In this document: piece by piece, positions 27,866 through 37,121 of the stretch
Position numbering within the stretch: position 1 is the first letter of the stretch
How the letters are laid out: every line of letters starts with the position of its first letter
Assembly (NCBI GenBank): GCA_963797565.1
Contig: CAWCPM010000002.1
Span: 248,001 to 312,000 of the forward strand
Length of the DNA stretch: 64,000 nucleotides
Reading direction: 5' to 3'
Source: JAICYJ01 sp963797565
GTDB taxonomy: Bacteria > Actinomycetota > Thermoleophilia > Gaiellales > JAICJC01
Program-made: the position numbers and the translations under genes
The notes under the pieces: generated by a model
What the model saw: only the letters and a program-made list of their open reading frames with translations
Database searches by the model: none
What the model was told of the DNA's origin: nothing

Positions 27866-29196
27866 AGGGCGTGTGGCACGTGGTGCTTCCAGTCGACGGC
27901 GGCGACCCGCGCCGCCACCCGCTCCACGACCGCCTCGTCGACGCCGCTGCGGGCGGCCGCGGCGGCCACATCGAGGCCCAGCTCCTCCAGGCAGACGATC
28001 GCCAGGTCGGCATCGTGGTAGGTGAAGCCGAGCTCGTCCTCGTCGGTCTGGCCGCCCCACAGCCCGGCCGTCGGGTGCTTGATCAGCACCGCCTCGGGCT
28101 GGCCCATCATCTCGGACGCCAGCTTCACCTCGGTCTTGTAGAGATCCCAGATCGGCTCGACGTCGGAGGCAGCGTCGCCGAAGCGGGTGAAGTAGCCGAG
28201 GTAGTACTCGCTGCGGTTCTCGGTGCCCAGCACCAGCGCGTCGCGCTCCTGGGCGAGGTCGTAGATGGTGATCATGCGGGCGCGGGCGCTGGCGTTGCCG
28301 AACCGCAGCGGCGCGTCGTGGACGGTCGGGCGGGCGGCGGCGATGCCCTCCAGGATCGGCTCGATCGAGACGTTCATGAAGTTGGCGTCGGGTAGCCCGG
28401 CGGCGATGGCACACGCGCGGGCGTCGTCGATGTGCACCTGCTCGGTGTGACGGGAGGGCAACGTGACGGCGTACACGTTCTCGGGGCCGAGCGCCCGGGC
28501 GGCGATCGCCAGCGACAGCGCCGAGTCGATGCCACCGGAGAGGCCGAGCGCGGCACGGCTGCGGCCGGCGCCCTCCACCACCTCGCGCAGACGCCGCACC
28601 TTGGCCTCGAGGATCGGCGCCAGCTGGTCGCGGCCGCGCAGCAGGTGCACCCGGTCGAGCGTGCCGCCGGCGGCCCGGATCTCGCGCAGCGCCCGCTCGC
28701 CGTCACCCGGCTCGACGTCGACCGCGGCGATCGCATCGCGCAGCACGGTGGTCTCGAAGCCGGCCGCGATCGCGTCCAGCGCGGTGGCGCGGACGCAGTA
28801 GTCGGTGGCGAGGCCGGCCACCACCACGTGGGTGACGCCGCGTTCGCGCAGGCGGTCGGCGAGATCGGAGTCGTCGAAGTCGGAGTACTGCTCGCGGGCG
28901 GGATCGCGTCCCTTGTCATGGACGATGTCGAACGACATGCCGGCCACCGACGGGTGCAGCTCGGCACCGGGCGTGCCGGCCACGCAGTGCGGCGGCCACG
29001 GGCCACCCTGTTCGCGGAACGAGATGTGGTTGGCGGGGTGCATGTCGCGCGTCGCGACCAGCGTGCCGGCGCCGGCAGCGGCCTCGGCGATGACGGCCCC
29101 CAGCCGGTCGCCGCCGTCGACCCCCAGCGCGCCGCCGGGGCAGAAGTCGTTCTGCACGTCCACGACGATCAGGGCGGTTGTGGATGGGTCGGTCAC
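27862..29196 (-). CDS. Fused nicotinamidase / NAD synthetase
   Basis: One 444-residue frame with two enzymes. Residues 1-178: nicotinamidase PncA (VTDPSTTALIVVDVQNDFCP, metal-site region RDMHPANHIS, and GLATDYCVRATALDA with the catalytic Cys), which deamidates nicotinamide. Residues 179-444: NadE, with the PP-loop GLSGGIDSALSLAIAARAL, TLPSRHTEQVHIDDA and GTENRSEYYLGYFTRFGD, which amidates nicotinic acid adenine dinucleotide to NAD. No glutaminase domain, so ammonia-dependent. The junction (AGGTLDRVHLLRGRDQ) has no stop. GTG start overlaps the pncB stop. The fusion could be real or due to a single error; both halves are complete. Confidence 0.85.
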   Translation of the reverse strand: MTDPSTTALIVVDVQNDFCPGGALGVDGGDRLGAVIAEAAAGAGTLVATRDMHPANHISFREQGGPWPPHCVAGTPGAELHPSVAGMSFDIVHDKGRDPAREQYSDFDDSDLADRLRERGVTHVVVAGLATDYCVRATALDAIAAGFETTVLRDAIAAVDVEPGDGERALREIRAAGGTLDRVHLLRGRDQLAPILEAKVRRLREVVEGAGRSRAALGLSGGIDSALSLAIAARALGPENVYAVTLPSRHTEQVHIDDARACAIAAGLPDANFMNVSIEPILEGIAAARPTVHDAPLRFGNASARARMITIYDLAQERDALVLGTENRSEYYLGYFTRFGDAASDVEPIWDLYKTEVKLASEMMGQPEAVLIKHPTAGLWGGQTDEDELGFTYHDADLAIVCLEELGLDVAAAAARSGVDEAVVERVAARVAAVDWKHHVPHAL

Positions 29197-30501
29197 GAGG
29201 AGAGCTCGGTTCGCAGGGCGTCGAGGGCCGGTGAGTTCGTGGGCGGCACCGTAGCGGGATCTCGCAGCGCTCGCACGGCCTCGGGCAGCAGCGCCAGCTC
29301 GGCGGCTGCGCGATCGCGGATCGCATCCAGCGACGGCGGGTCGCAGACGCAGGCGTCCCGCGCGCAGCACCGGCTCGAGCAGCGGCTTGCCGTCGAGCGG
29401 CTCATCGACCAGGCCGATCACGTCGCCCGAGGCCGACCGGAACACCTGGTGGCGGCCGGGCAGGGTGGCCTTGCGGGAGGAGCGCTTCATGACCGGGCGG
29501 CCGGCGCTCTCGACCAGCTTGTAGACGCCGCCCAGGGCGGGGTCGTCGCCGCCGGTGACCAGGCGGGTGCCGACGCCGAAGCCGTCGAGCGGCGCGCCGG
29601 CTCCGACCAGGTCGGCGATGCTGTACTCGTCGAGATCGCCGGAGCAGACGATCTGGGTGGCCGTCAGGCCGGCCGCATCGAGGACGGCGCGCACCTGTCG
29701 CGAGAGCGCGTCGAGGTCGCCGGAGTCGAGGCGGACGGCGGAGGGGGTGACGCCGGTCAGCTGCGCCGCCTCGGCGGCGATGCGGGCGCCGGAGATGGTC
29801 TCGTAGGTGTCGATCAGGAGCGTCGGCTGGGACGGCTGGTCACGCAGGAAGGCGCAGAAGGCGTCCAGCTCGGTGGGGAAGCCCATCACGTAGGAGTGGG
29901 CCATGGTGCCGGTGGTGGGGATGCCCCACTGCATGCCGGCGGCGACGGTGGCGGTGGCGACGGCGCCGCCGATGTAGGCGCTGCGGGCGGCGAGCACGCC
30001 GGCCTCGCCGCCGTGGGCGCGGCGGAAGCCGAAGTCGAAGACGGGGCGGCCGGCGGCGGCCTGCACGATGCGGGCGGCCTTGGTGGCGATCAGCGTCTGG
30101 AAGTTGACCTGGTTCAGGAGGTAGGACTCGACCAGCTGGCAGACGAGGCGCGAGCCTTCGATGCGAAGCAGCGGCTCGGTGGCGTGGGCGACGGTGCCCT
30201 CGGGCATGGCGTCCAGGTCGCCGTCGAAGCGGAGGCCGCGGAGCTCGTCCAGCAGCGGGCCGGAGCAGGTGCCGGAGCGCTCGAGGTAGTCGAGCGAGCC
30301 CTCGTCGAAGTGGAGCTCGCGGAGGTAGCGCTCGGCGGTCTCGAGGCCGGCGGCGACCAGGTAGCCTCGATCGCGGGGCAGCTCGCGGACGAACAGCTCG
30401 AAGGCGACACGGTCCGAGGCGGTGCCCTGCGCCAGGTAGGAGGCCGCCATGGTCAGCTGGTAGCGGTCGGTCAGCAGCTCGGGTGGCGGGCAGAGCGTCA
30501 T
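29193..30501 (-). CDS. pncB: Nicotinate phosphoribosyltransferase PncB, frameshifted near the 3' end
   Basis: Converts nicotinate and PRPP to nicotinate mononucleotide (Preiss-Handler pathway). LLTDRYQLTMAASYLAQG, DFGFRRAHGGEAGVLAARSA, GTMAHSYVMGFPTE and AVRLDSGDLDALSRQVRAVL are diagnostic. One-base shift near 29345 separates GKPLLEPVLRAGRLRLR from the C-terminal PSLDAIRDRAAAELALLPEA. ATG at 30501 overlaps the nrtR stop. Second gene of the NAD salvage operon. Confidence 0.92.
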
Positions 30502-31199
30502 GTGGCGCGCCTGTAGCGGGCGCTCTCGGCCAGGATCCGGGGCTCACGCTCGGCGAAGCGGTAGATGGTGGCCGGGCGGCCGCCGGTGGGGCGCTCGCCG
30601 GCCTCGGCCAGGACGCCCCACCCCAGCGCGATGCGGCGGAAGTTGTTGGGCTCGAAGGCACGGCCGATGCCGGCCTCGTAGACGTGACGCAGCTCGGTCA
30701 TGGTGAATCGCTCGGGCAGCATGCTCCAGGCGACGTTCTGGTACTCGAGCTTATACGCCAGCCGGCGCCGCGCGTACTGCAGGATGCGGTCGTGGTCAAA
30801 GGCCAGCACCGGGCCGCCGTCGATCTCGGCCAGCAGCTCCTCGAGCGGGCGCCAAGCCGCCTCGCGGGCGTCTGACCCGGGACGCAGCGAGACGCGGCCG
30901 CCGTCCACCAGGGCCAGGTAGCAGCAGGAGATGACGCGACCGCGGGGGTCGCGGTCCTGCTCGGAGAAGGTGGCCAGCTGCTCCATGAACACGTCCGAGA
31001 CGCCGGTCTCCTCGCGCAGCTCGCGCTCGGCCGCCTGCTCGAGGGTCTCGTCCGGGTGCAGCCCGCCGCCCGGCAGCGCCCAGTAGCTCTCGTAGGGTTC
31101 GTACCGGCGGCGCACGAGCAGCACCTGCATGGCGCCTTCGAGAAAGGCGAATGCCGCCACGTCGGCGGCCACCTTCGGATGTGCTGGGTCGCTGACCAC
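30498..31199 (-). CDS. nrtR: NrtR-type Nudix transcriptional regulator of NAD metabolism
   Basis: A 233-residue protein with an N-terminal Nudix domain (box GGGLHPDETLEQAAERELRE followed by ETG) and a C-terminal winged-helix segment (ERFTMTELRHVYEAGIGRAF, NNFRRIALGWGVLAEAGE). NrtR proteins bind ADP-ribose-type ligands and repress NAD biosynthesis genes. Its place at the head of pncB and pncA-nadE, with stop/start overlaps throughout, supports local control of this operon. GTG start at 31199 sits directly after an A+T-rich stretch (31200-31226) with a TAATAT that could serve as -10; no convincing palindromic operator was seen. Confidence 0.85.
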   Translation of the reverse strand: MVSDPAHPKVAADVAAFAFLEGAMQVLLVRRRYEPYESYWALPGGGLHPDETLEQAAERELREETGVSDVFMEQLATFSEQDRDPRGRVISCCYLALVDGGRVSLRPGSDAREAAWRPLEELLAEIDGGPVLAFDHDRILQYARRRLAYKLEYQNVAWSMLPERFTMTELRHVYEAGIGRAFEPNNFRRIALGWGVLAEAGERPTGGRPATIYRFAEREPRILAESARYRRAT

Positions 31200-31266
31200 T
31201 TATAGACCTGGTGACGATATTAGCAACTCGAGCGCCGACCCAGGCGCCGGTGTTGCGCGGGCTGCC

Positions 31267-32664
31267 CTACCGCGAGGGGGAGATCAGGATCGTGCGGGTC
31301 GAGGTGTAGAACTCGCGCGCCGCCCGGCCCTGCTCGCGCGGCCCGAAGCCGGAGGCCTTCTCGCCGCCGAAGGGCACGTGGAAGTCGACGCCGGAGGTGG
31401 GCTGGTTGATCCGGACGAGGCCGGTGTCGAGGTCGCGGGCGAGCTCCAGGGCGCGGTCGAGGTCGCGCGTGTAGACGCCGGTGGAAAGGCCGTAGCGAAC
31501 GCCGCGGGCGATCTCGACAGCGGCGGAGCTGTCCGGCGCCGCCAGCAGCGCGCAGACCGGGGCGAACACCTCCTGCTGGGCGACCTCGGCGCCCGGGTCG
31601 TCGGTCTCGATCAGGGTCGGCTGCAGATAGTTCCCGGTGGCGTCCACGGCATCGCCGCCGGTGATGATGCGGCCACCCGCATCCTTCGCCCGCGCGATTG
31701 CATCCAGGGCGCGCTCGCGCGCAGCCGGCGTGATCAGCGGCCCCACCTGGCAGTCGGGATCCTCCGGCCCCTCCACCACCATCCGCCCGATCGCGTCGAC
31801 CAGCGCGTCACGCATGTCCGACAGCACCGGCTGCTCGCACACCACCCGGCCGGTGGCCGTGCACTTCTGGCCGGCGTAGCCCATCGCTGCCGACGCGATC
31901 ATGCCGGCTGCCGCCTCGACGTCGGCGTCCGCCAGCACCACGGCCGCGTTCTGGCCGCCCATCTCGCACTGCGCAGCCGCGCCCCGCTCCGCCAGCGCCA
32001 CCGCCACCCCGTGACCGACCGCCTCCGACCCCGTGAACGAGACCGCCGCGACTCCCGGATGCGCCACCAGCGCCGCGCCCGCCTCGGCCGCGCCCTGCGT
32101 CAGCTCGACGGCGCCCTCCGGCAGCGCGTCCCGCAGCAGCTCGAACACCGCCGCGGCGCACGCGGGCGCGTGCTCGCTCGGCTTCCACACGCAGACGTTG
32201 CCGTATGCCAGCGCCGGCGCCAGCTTCCAGAGCGGGATGGCCACCGGGAAGTTCCAGGGCGTGATCAGCCCCACCACGCCCCGCGGCTCCCGCCGCGTCA
32301 CCAGCAGCGAGCGCCCGTCCGAGGGCGGGAACGACTCGCCGTCCGGATCGAGCGCCACCTGCGCGTAGAACCGCAGGATCGCAACCGCTCGCGCCAGCTC
32401 GCCGCGAGCCTCCGTGACCGGCTTTCCAACCTCGCGCACGACCAGCGCCGCCAGCTCCTGCGATCGCGCCTCCAGCGCGTCCGCGACCGCCGCCAGCCCG
32501 CCACCGCGACCCGCTGCCGGCGTGCGCGCGTACCCGCGGGCGGCCGCCGCCGCGCGCTCCACAGCCCGGTCGACCTCGATGCCGCCGGCCGGCATCACGG
32601 TCGTCACCACGTCGTCGGGCGACGCCGGGTTGACGCTGACGATCTCGGCCGACGTGGCGGACAT
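31267..32664 (-). CDS. NAD(P)-dependent aldehyde dehydrogenase
   Basis: A 465-residue ALDH superfamily enzyme oxidising an aldehyde to a carboxylate. N-terminal cofactor region GLITPWNFPVAIPLWKLAPA and VSFTGSEAVGHGVAVAL, general-base Glu in QCEMGGQNAAVVLADAD, nucleophile Cys in GYAGQKCTATGRVV, and C-terminal VPFGGEKASGFGPREQG. It resembles ALDHs acting on 2-oxoglutarate semialdehyde or similar sugar-acid products, but the substrate cannot be fixed. Stands alone, divergent from nothing obvious. Confidence 0.9.
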   Translation of the reverse strand: MSATSAEIVSVNPASPDDVVTTVMPAGGIEVDRAVERAAAAARGYARTPAAGRGGGLAAVADALEARSQELAALVVREVGKPVTEARGELARAVAILRFYAQVALDPDGESFPPSDGRSLLVTRREPRGVVGLITPWNFPVAIPLWKLAPALAYGNVCVWKPSEHAPACAAAVFELLRDALPEGAVELTQGAAEAGAALVAHPGVAAVSFTGSEAVGHGVAVALAERGAAAQCEMGGQNAAVVLADADVEAAAGMIASAAMGYAGQKCTATGRVVCEQPVLSDMRDALVDAIGRMVVEGPEDPDCQVGPLITPAARERALDAIARAKDAGGRIITGGDAVDATGNYLQPTLIETDDPGAEVAQQEVFAPVCALLAAPDSSAAVEIARGVRYGLSTGVYTRDLDRALELARDLDTGLVRINQPTSGVDFHVPFGGEKASGFGPREQGRAAREFYTSTRTILISPSR

Positions 32665-32677
32665 CGCGCGGCCGCTG

Positions 32678-32767
32678 CTACTTCGAGACGTGGACCACGA
32701 AGGCCAGCAGCAACAGCAGCACCGCCACCATCAGCAGCACCCACCAGCGAGACAATGATTCGTTCAC
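32678..32767 (-). CDS. Tiny membrane protein (29 residues)
   Basis: GTG at 32767 preceded four bases upstream by GAGGGAG, then VNESLSRWW followed by one hydrophobic helix (VLLMVAVLLLLLAFVVHV) and SK. The stop is 13 bases before the aldehyde dehydrogenase start. The good ribosome binding site and single clean helix suggest a real small protein, but there is no known family. Confidence 0.4.
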   Translation of the reverse strand: MNESLSRWWVLLMVAVLLLLLAFVVHVSK

Positions 32768-32883
32768 GCGCTCCCTCTCGTCGTCCACAAACGGCTCAGG
32801 AGCGGAGTCTACAAAGGATGCAAGGCTGGCCTGCTGGCATGGCAGTCGAGCGTGCGCCGCCACGGTCGACGATACTGGCACAC

Positions 32884-33693
32884 ATGCACCACTGGCTGAT
32901 CCAGGGACAGCAACGGCGGCCAAAGTGGGAACTCCTGGCCCTGATCGCGCGACTGGCGGCCGGAGTGGTCTTCGTCGGGTTCGGGCTCGGCAAGTTCGTT
33001 CGCCACGAGGCCGAACGAGACGCGTTCGAGCGCTACGAAATCCCGTTTCCCGACACCGCGACGTACCTCGTCGGCGGTCTGGAACTGATCGGCGGGGTTG
33101 CCCTGCTGCTTGGCTTGTTCGTGCGCCCCTTCGCCTTCCTGCTGGCCTGCAACATGATCGGAGCGATCATCACGGCAGGACGCGTGGAGGGCGGTCCGGT
33201 GCACCTGCTGCTGGCGCCAACGCTGCTGGCGGCCACCCTGTACCTGCTGTGGGCGGGTGCCGGGGCCGCGTCGCTCGATGGGCGCCTTGCCTCCCGACGG
33301 ACCGGTGCGAGTCTGACGGCAGAGTCGGTCGCTACGCCCGTGGGCGTACCTGCGCGGAGAACGGGCAGACGCAGCGCCTATCGGCCGGCCGGCGGTGGCC
33401 CTCGTGATGACGCGGCGCCCGCGGCTGATGGACGAGGTGGCGGCGGCCACGTCCCGAGACGGCCTGGGCCAGGTCGACCGCCATGCTCTCGACCGGCGTG
33501 TGGAAGCGCACCAGAGCACACGCTGCCACCAGCACCAGCAGCACCAGCGCCAGGTATTCGACCGTCGATTGACCCCGCTGCATGCGATCCACCGTATGGA
33601 CGCAACCGCCACGTGCGCGCAACGACCGGTCACGACTGCGCAACAACGCCGGTCAGCGGCCACGTTCGATACGGTTCGGCCGATGAGCGTTGA
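32884..33693 (+). CDS. DoxX-like membrane protein; 3' end uncertain
   Basis: ATG at 32884. The first 135 residues form a DoxX-type four-helix membrane domain: ELLALIARLAAGVVFVGFGL, GKFVRHEAERDAFERYEIPF, YLVGGLELIGGVALLLGLFV and LLLAPTLLAATLYLLWAGAG. Family members usually end there (about 33300). The open frame continues to 33693 as low-complexity Pro/Arg sequence antisense to the pilin gene and overlapping the next gene, so an indel near 33300 has probably removed the true stop. Function in the family is linked to redox or oxidative-stress membrane proteins. Confidence 0.7.
   Translation: MHHWLIQGQQRRPKWELLALIARLAAGVVFVGFGLGKFVRHEAERDAFERYEIPFPDTATYLVGGLELIGGVALLLGLFVRPFAFLLACNMIGAIITAGRVEGGPVHLLLAPTLLAATLYLLWAGAGAASLDGRLASRRTGASLTAESVATPVGVPARRTGRRSAYRPAGGGPRDDAAPAADGRGGGGHVPRRPGPGRPPCSRPACGSAPEHTLPPAPAAPAPGIRPSIDPAACDPPYGRNRHVRATTGHDCATTPVSGHVRYGSADER
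33332..33583 (-). CDS. Flp/Tad-type pilin-like protein
   Basis: ATG at 33583 gives MQRGQSTVEYLALVLLVLVA, a class III prepilin leader: short basic peptide, Gly-Gln cleavage point, Glu at +5 and a hydrophobic helix. The rest (residues 25-83) is short, polar and Arg-rich, and its end overlaps the DoxX-like reading frame. It lies just beyond tadC on the same strand, separated from it by the opposite-strand hydrolase gene, so it is a plausible pilus subunit for the Tad system. Confidence 0.6.
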   Translation of the reverse strand: MQRGQSTVEYLALVLLVLVAACALVRFHTPVESMAVDLAQAVSGRGRRHLVHQPRAPRHHEGHRRPADRRCVCPFSAQVRPRA

Positions 33694-34588
33694 GGGCATG
33701 CATCTGCCGGACGGCCGCGCCTTCGAGTACAGCGTGGCCGGCGACCCGGCCCGGGAGCTGCTGGTCTTCTGCGTCGGGACGCCGGGCGCCGTCGTCGATT
33801 TCCCCTACGTCGCAGACGCCGCCGCAGCCCGGGGACTGCGCTCGGTGATCTGCTCGCGGCCCGGGTACGGCGGATCGACGCGCAATCAGGGACGCACGGT
33901 GGCAGACGCCGCCTCCGACACGGCCGCGCTGGCCGATCACCTGGGCGCGGAGCGCTTCCTGGTTGCCGGCTGGTCGGGCGGGGGCTCGACTGCGCTTGCC
34001 TGTGCCGCCCTGCTCCCCGATAGGGTGCGAGCCGTCGTCACCCTGGCCGGCACTGCTCCGCCGGTCGAGGCGGGCGAGGTCTGGACCACCTGGTTCCCAC
34101 CGAACATGGCGGACGAGGTGCGGGCGCTGACGACGAAATCTCCAGCCGAGCTGGCACCCGAGTATGAGCAGGCTGCGAAACAGTTTGCCGAGCTGACCGG
34201 TGAGGGCATGTCGAACTCGGAGGATCAGAGCGCCGCCGACAAGGCCGCGCTGATCGAGGTGCCCGAGGTCGCGGAGTGGCTGGCCCGATCGATCCAGTCA
34301 GCGGTGTCCGCCGGGATCTGGGGCTGGCTGGACGATGACCTCGCGTGGGCGAAGCCATGGGGATTCGACGTTTCCGGTATCCGCGTGCCGGTCGTCGTCC
34401 GGCACGGCGACGAGGACGGCTTCGTGTCGATCGAACAGGGCCGCTGGCTGGCGGCTCACATCCCCGGCGCACGGTTCGACGAGATGCCCGGCGGCGGGCA
34501 TACAACCGTGGGCGTCCCCATCGACCCCGCGATCACGGCCCTGCTCGACGCCGCCTCAGCCGGCGAGGAACGAGCCGACAGACATTGA
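33683..34588 (+). CDS. Alpha/beta hydrolase
   Basis: 301 residues, ATG at 33683 (MSVEGMHLPDGRAFEYSVAG). Nucleophile Ser in VAGWSGGGSTALACAALLPD, acid in VRHGDEDGFVSIEQG and His in MPGGGHTTVG, with the oxyanion region after CVGTPGAVVDFPYV. Substrate unknown; it could be an esterase or a peptidase-like enzyme. The 3' end overlaps tadC's 3' end by about 33 bases (convergent). Confidence 0.85.
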   Translation: MSVEGMHLPDGRAFEYSVAGDPARELLVFCVGTPGAVVDFPYVADAAAARGLRSVICSRPGYGGSTRNQGRTVADAASDTAALADHLGAERFLVAGWSGGGSTALACAALLPDRVRAVVTLAGTAPPVEAGEVWTTWFPPNMADEVRALTTKSPAELAPEYEQAAKQFAELTGEGMSNSEDQSAADKAALIEVPEVAEWLARSIQSAVSAGIWGWLDDDLAWAKPWGFDVSGIRVPVVVRHGDEDGFVSIEQGRWLAAHIPGARFDEMPGGGHTTVGVPIDPAITALLDAASAGEERADRH

Positions 34589-35422
34589 CGCGGCGAGCGC
34601 GAGCGCCGTCATCACCGGCAACATCGCCGCCGGCACCAGCAGGAACACCACCACCAGCAGGATCCGCGGAGCCGCCCTCGCCGCTCGCTCCTGCACCGCC
34701 CGGGCCTGCTCGGTGCGCGTGCGTGCAGCCTGACGGCGCAGTCCCGCGGCCAGCGGCACACCCAGCCGATCGCTGATCCGAAGCGCCGTCGCCAGCCGCA
34801 TCAGCGATGGCGACGCCGTGCGCTCGCCGAGATCGCGCAGCTCCGCCGCGCGCCGGTGCCCGAGCTCCAGGTTGGCCGACACAGCCTCCAACTCCGCCCG
34901 CAGCGGCCCCGACGCTGACGCGGCCGCCGCGCGGATCGCCTCGTCGATGGAGATGCCAGCCGCCACGGCCGAGGCGATCAGGTCGATCGCAAGCGGCGCC
35001 TGCCGCTCGATCTCATTCGCACGCCGCGTCGCCGCGGACCGCAGCCACAGGTCGGGATAGAGCCAGCCGAACCCGGCGCAGGCCGCTGCCACCACGAGGC
35101 CGACCGGCGACTGCAGGAGCAGCAGACCCGCCGCTCCCACCGATGCGAACGTCACCGTCGAGCCCAGCCGTGCGTCGTCGACGTCCCGCTCGCCCAACCT
35201 GGCGCCCAGGCCGGCTCGCTCGATCACCCGATCGCGCCGGAGCGGCGGCGCCGGGCAGCGCAGGCCCCGCCGCCGGCACGCCCGCCCCGCCGCGACCAGC
35301 ACATCCAGCCGATGCGTGACCCGGCGCACGTCGCTGCCGTTCAGCTGGCGATCGCGCCGCCACGCCGCCCGCGCCTCCGCCGCTGCCACCAGGCAGACGG
35401 CCAGCAGCAGCCAGCGGATCAC
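34556..35422 (-). CDS. tadC: Tad secretion inner-membrane protein TadC
   Basis: 288 residues with a type II secretion F domain (APLAIDLIASAVAAGISIDE, LGHRRAAELRDLGERTASPS, LATALRISDRLGVPLAAGLR) between hydrophobic segments at both ends. TadC and TadB form the inner-membrane platform on which the TadA ATPase drives Flp pilus assembly. Four-base overlap with the upstream tadB-like gene. The last gene of the Tad run on this strand. Confidence 0.82.
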   Translation of the reverse strand: MIRWLLLAVCLVAAAEARAAWRRDRQLNGSDVRRVTHRLDVLVAAGRACRRRGLRCPAPPLRRDRVIERAGLGARLGERDVDDARLGSTVTFASVGAAGLLLLQSPVGLVVAAACAGFGWLYPDLWLRSAATRRANEIERQAPLAIDLIASAVAAGISIDEAIRAAAASASGPLRAELEAVSANLELGHRRAAELRDLGERTASPSLMRLATALRISDRLGVPLAAGLRRQAARTRTEQARAVQERAARAAPRILLVVVFLLVPAAMLPVMTALALAASMSVGSFLAG

Positions 35423-35985
35423 GGCGCCACCGCGGCCAGCTTGCCGATCACCGCCAGACCCGCGGCGGTCGCAGCGCCGGAGGCGGCCAGCGAGCCCAGG
35501 CCCAGGGGCGAACCCAGCAGCGCCGCCAGCGCAGATGAGTCGATCAACGCCAGACCCAGCACCGACGCCAGCGGCATCGCAGCCACCATCCGCGCCGTCG
35601 CCCGCGCCTGCGCCGTCGCCACCTCGGCCGCCCGGCGCTGGGCGTCGCGCTCGACCAGCGCCTCCGCTAGGCCGTCGAGGAGGGTCGCCAGGTCACCGCC
35701 GACGCGCAGCTGGACGGAGACCGCCGACGCCAGCACCGACGCGTCCGTGCCGCCGCGCAGCCGGGCCAGCGCCTCGGTCGGCGGCATGCCCAGCCTGATC
35801 GCCGCTGCCGCGACGGCGAGCTCCGACCGCGCCGGCTCGGGCATGTCCTCCGCCACGTCGCCGATCGCCTGCGCGAGCGTTCGACCGGCACGTACGTGCG
35901 CCGCCAGCTCCGCCCCCACCAGGTGCATCTGGCCGGCCACCGCCCGCTCACGCCGGGCCTGTGACCGGCGGGTCAGGAGCCGCAT
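35419..35985 (-). CDS. tadB: TadB-like type II secretion F-domain protein (short)
   Basis: 188 residues carrying a single F-type domain (HVRAGRTLAQAIGDVAEDMP, LRVGGDLATLLDGLAEALVE) and C-terminal hydrophobic helices. TadB homologues are usually near 300 residues with extra N-terminal helices, so this version is short; a truncated or compact form is possible. Overlaps tadA by 13 bases. Confidence 0.75.
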   Translation of the reverse strand: MRLLTRRSQARRERAVAGQMHLVGAELAAHVRAGRTLAQAIGDVAEDMPEPARSELAVAAAAIRLGMPPTEALARLRGGTDASVLASAVSVQLRVGGDLATLLDGLAEALVERDAQRRAAEVATAQARATARMVAAMPLASVLGLALIDSSALAALLGSPLGLGSLAASGAATAAGLAVIGKLAAVAP

Positions 35986-37121
35986 CGCAGCTCCCGCAGG
36001 CGTTCCACGAGCTCGTCATCCAGCCGTCGTAGCTCCCCCGCGGCCCGATCCTGCCCGTCCAGCGACCGCACGAATCGCCTGCCGTCGGCGGCACGAGACA
36101 CGTGCACGACCACGTCGACGGCAGCGCACACCTGCTCTCGTGCCGCCGAGTGAGGAAGCTCGAGTCCGGCCATCAGCACCATCGTCTCGATCCGCCGCAG
36201 CGCATCGGCCGGCGCCGAGGCGTGCACGGTCGTCAGCGACCCATCGTGCCCGGTATTCATCGCCTGCAGCATGTCCAGCGCCTCGGGCCCACGCACCTCG
36301 CCGACCACGATCCGGTCAGGCCGCATGCGAAGCGCGTTCCGCACGAGCGCGCGGAGCTCGATCGCACCCCGGCCCTCGACGTTCGCCGGCCTCGTCTCCA
36401 GACGCGCCACGTGCGGCTGGGCAAGGCGCAGCTCGGCCGCGTCCTCGACGGTCACGATGCGTTCGTCACGCCCGATGTACGCCGCCATCGCGTTCAGAAG
36501 CGTCGTCTTGCCGGTTCCGGTGCCACCGCTGACAACGACGTTCAGCCTTCCTGCCACGCAGCCGCCCAGCAGCTCGGCCTGGTCGGACGTCAGCGACCCG
36601 CGCGCAACCATGTCGTCGATCGAGAGACCCTCGGCCGCAAACCGCCTGATCGTCAGTAGCGGCCCGTCCAGCGCGACCGGCGGAAGCACGGCGTTGACCC
36701 GGCTGCCGTCGGGCAGGCGCGCGTCAACCATCGGACTGGACTCGTCGACGCGCCGGCCGACCGCGGTCACGATCCGCTCGATCACGTGGCGCAGGTGCGC
36801 CTCGTCCTCGAACCGGACCTGCTCCCGCCGCAGCAGACCGCGCCGCTCGGCGTACACGTGATCTGGCCCGTTCGCGATCACCTCGGTCACCTCGGGGTCG
36901 CGCATCAGCGGCTCGAGCGGCCCCGCGCCAAGCGCGTCGTCGAGCATGGCCTCGACCAGGCGATCGAGGTCACCCGGCGGCATTGCACCCTCGCTGCGCA
37001 ACAGCGCCCGCGTGCGCGCGGCCAGCGCAGCACGCGGGTCCGAGCCGGTGGCGCCGTGCTCGAGCACCTCCCGGCGAACACGGTCGCGGTAGCGCGCCAC
37101 CAAGCCGGCCGGATCGGTCAC
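35973..37121 (-). CDS. tadA: Tad pilus ATPase TadA/CpaF
   Basis: Secretion ATPase of the PilT/VirB11 superfamily, 382 residues. Walker A VVVSGGTGTGKTTLLNAMAA, Asp box TVEDAAELRLAQPHV, Walker B RPDRIVVGEVRGPEALDMLQ and His box GSLTTVHASAPADALRR. GTG at 37121 (VTDPAGLVARYRDRV) overlaps the TGA of the cpaE-like gene and is preferred over longer upstream readings. Powers Flp pilus extension. Confidence 0.92.
   Translation of the reverse strand: MTDPAGLVARYRDRVRREVLEHGATGSDPRAALAARTRALLRSEGAMPPGDLDRLVEAMLDDALGAGPLEPLMRDPEVTEVIANGPDHVYAERRGLLRREQVRFEDEAHLRHVIERIVTAVGRRVDESSPMVDARLPDGSRVNAVLPPVALDGPLLTIRRFAAEGLSIDDMVARGSLTSDQAELLGGCVAGRLNVVVSGGTGTGKTTLLNAMAAYIGRDERIVTVEDAAELRLAQPHVARLETRPANVEGRGAIELRALVRNALRMRPDRIVVGEVRGPEALDMLQAMNTGHDGSLTTVHASAPADALRRIETMVLMAGLELPHSAAREQVCAAVDVVVHVSRAADGRRFVRSLDGQDRAAGELRRLDDELVERLRELRCGS

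Noticed and set aside
31200..31229. Possible NrtR operator in the A+T-rich leader of nrtR
   Set aside because: The two half-sites match at only four or five positions; not distinguishable from a -10 region by eye.
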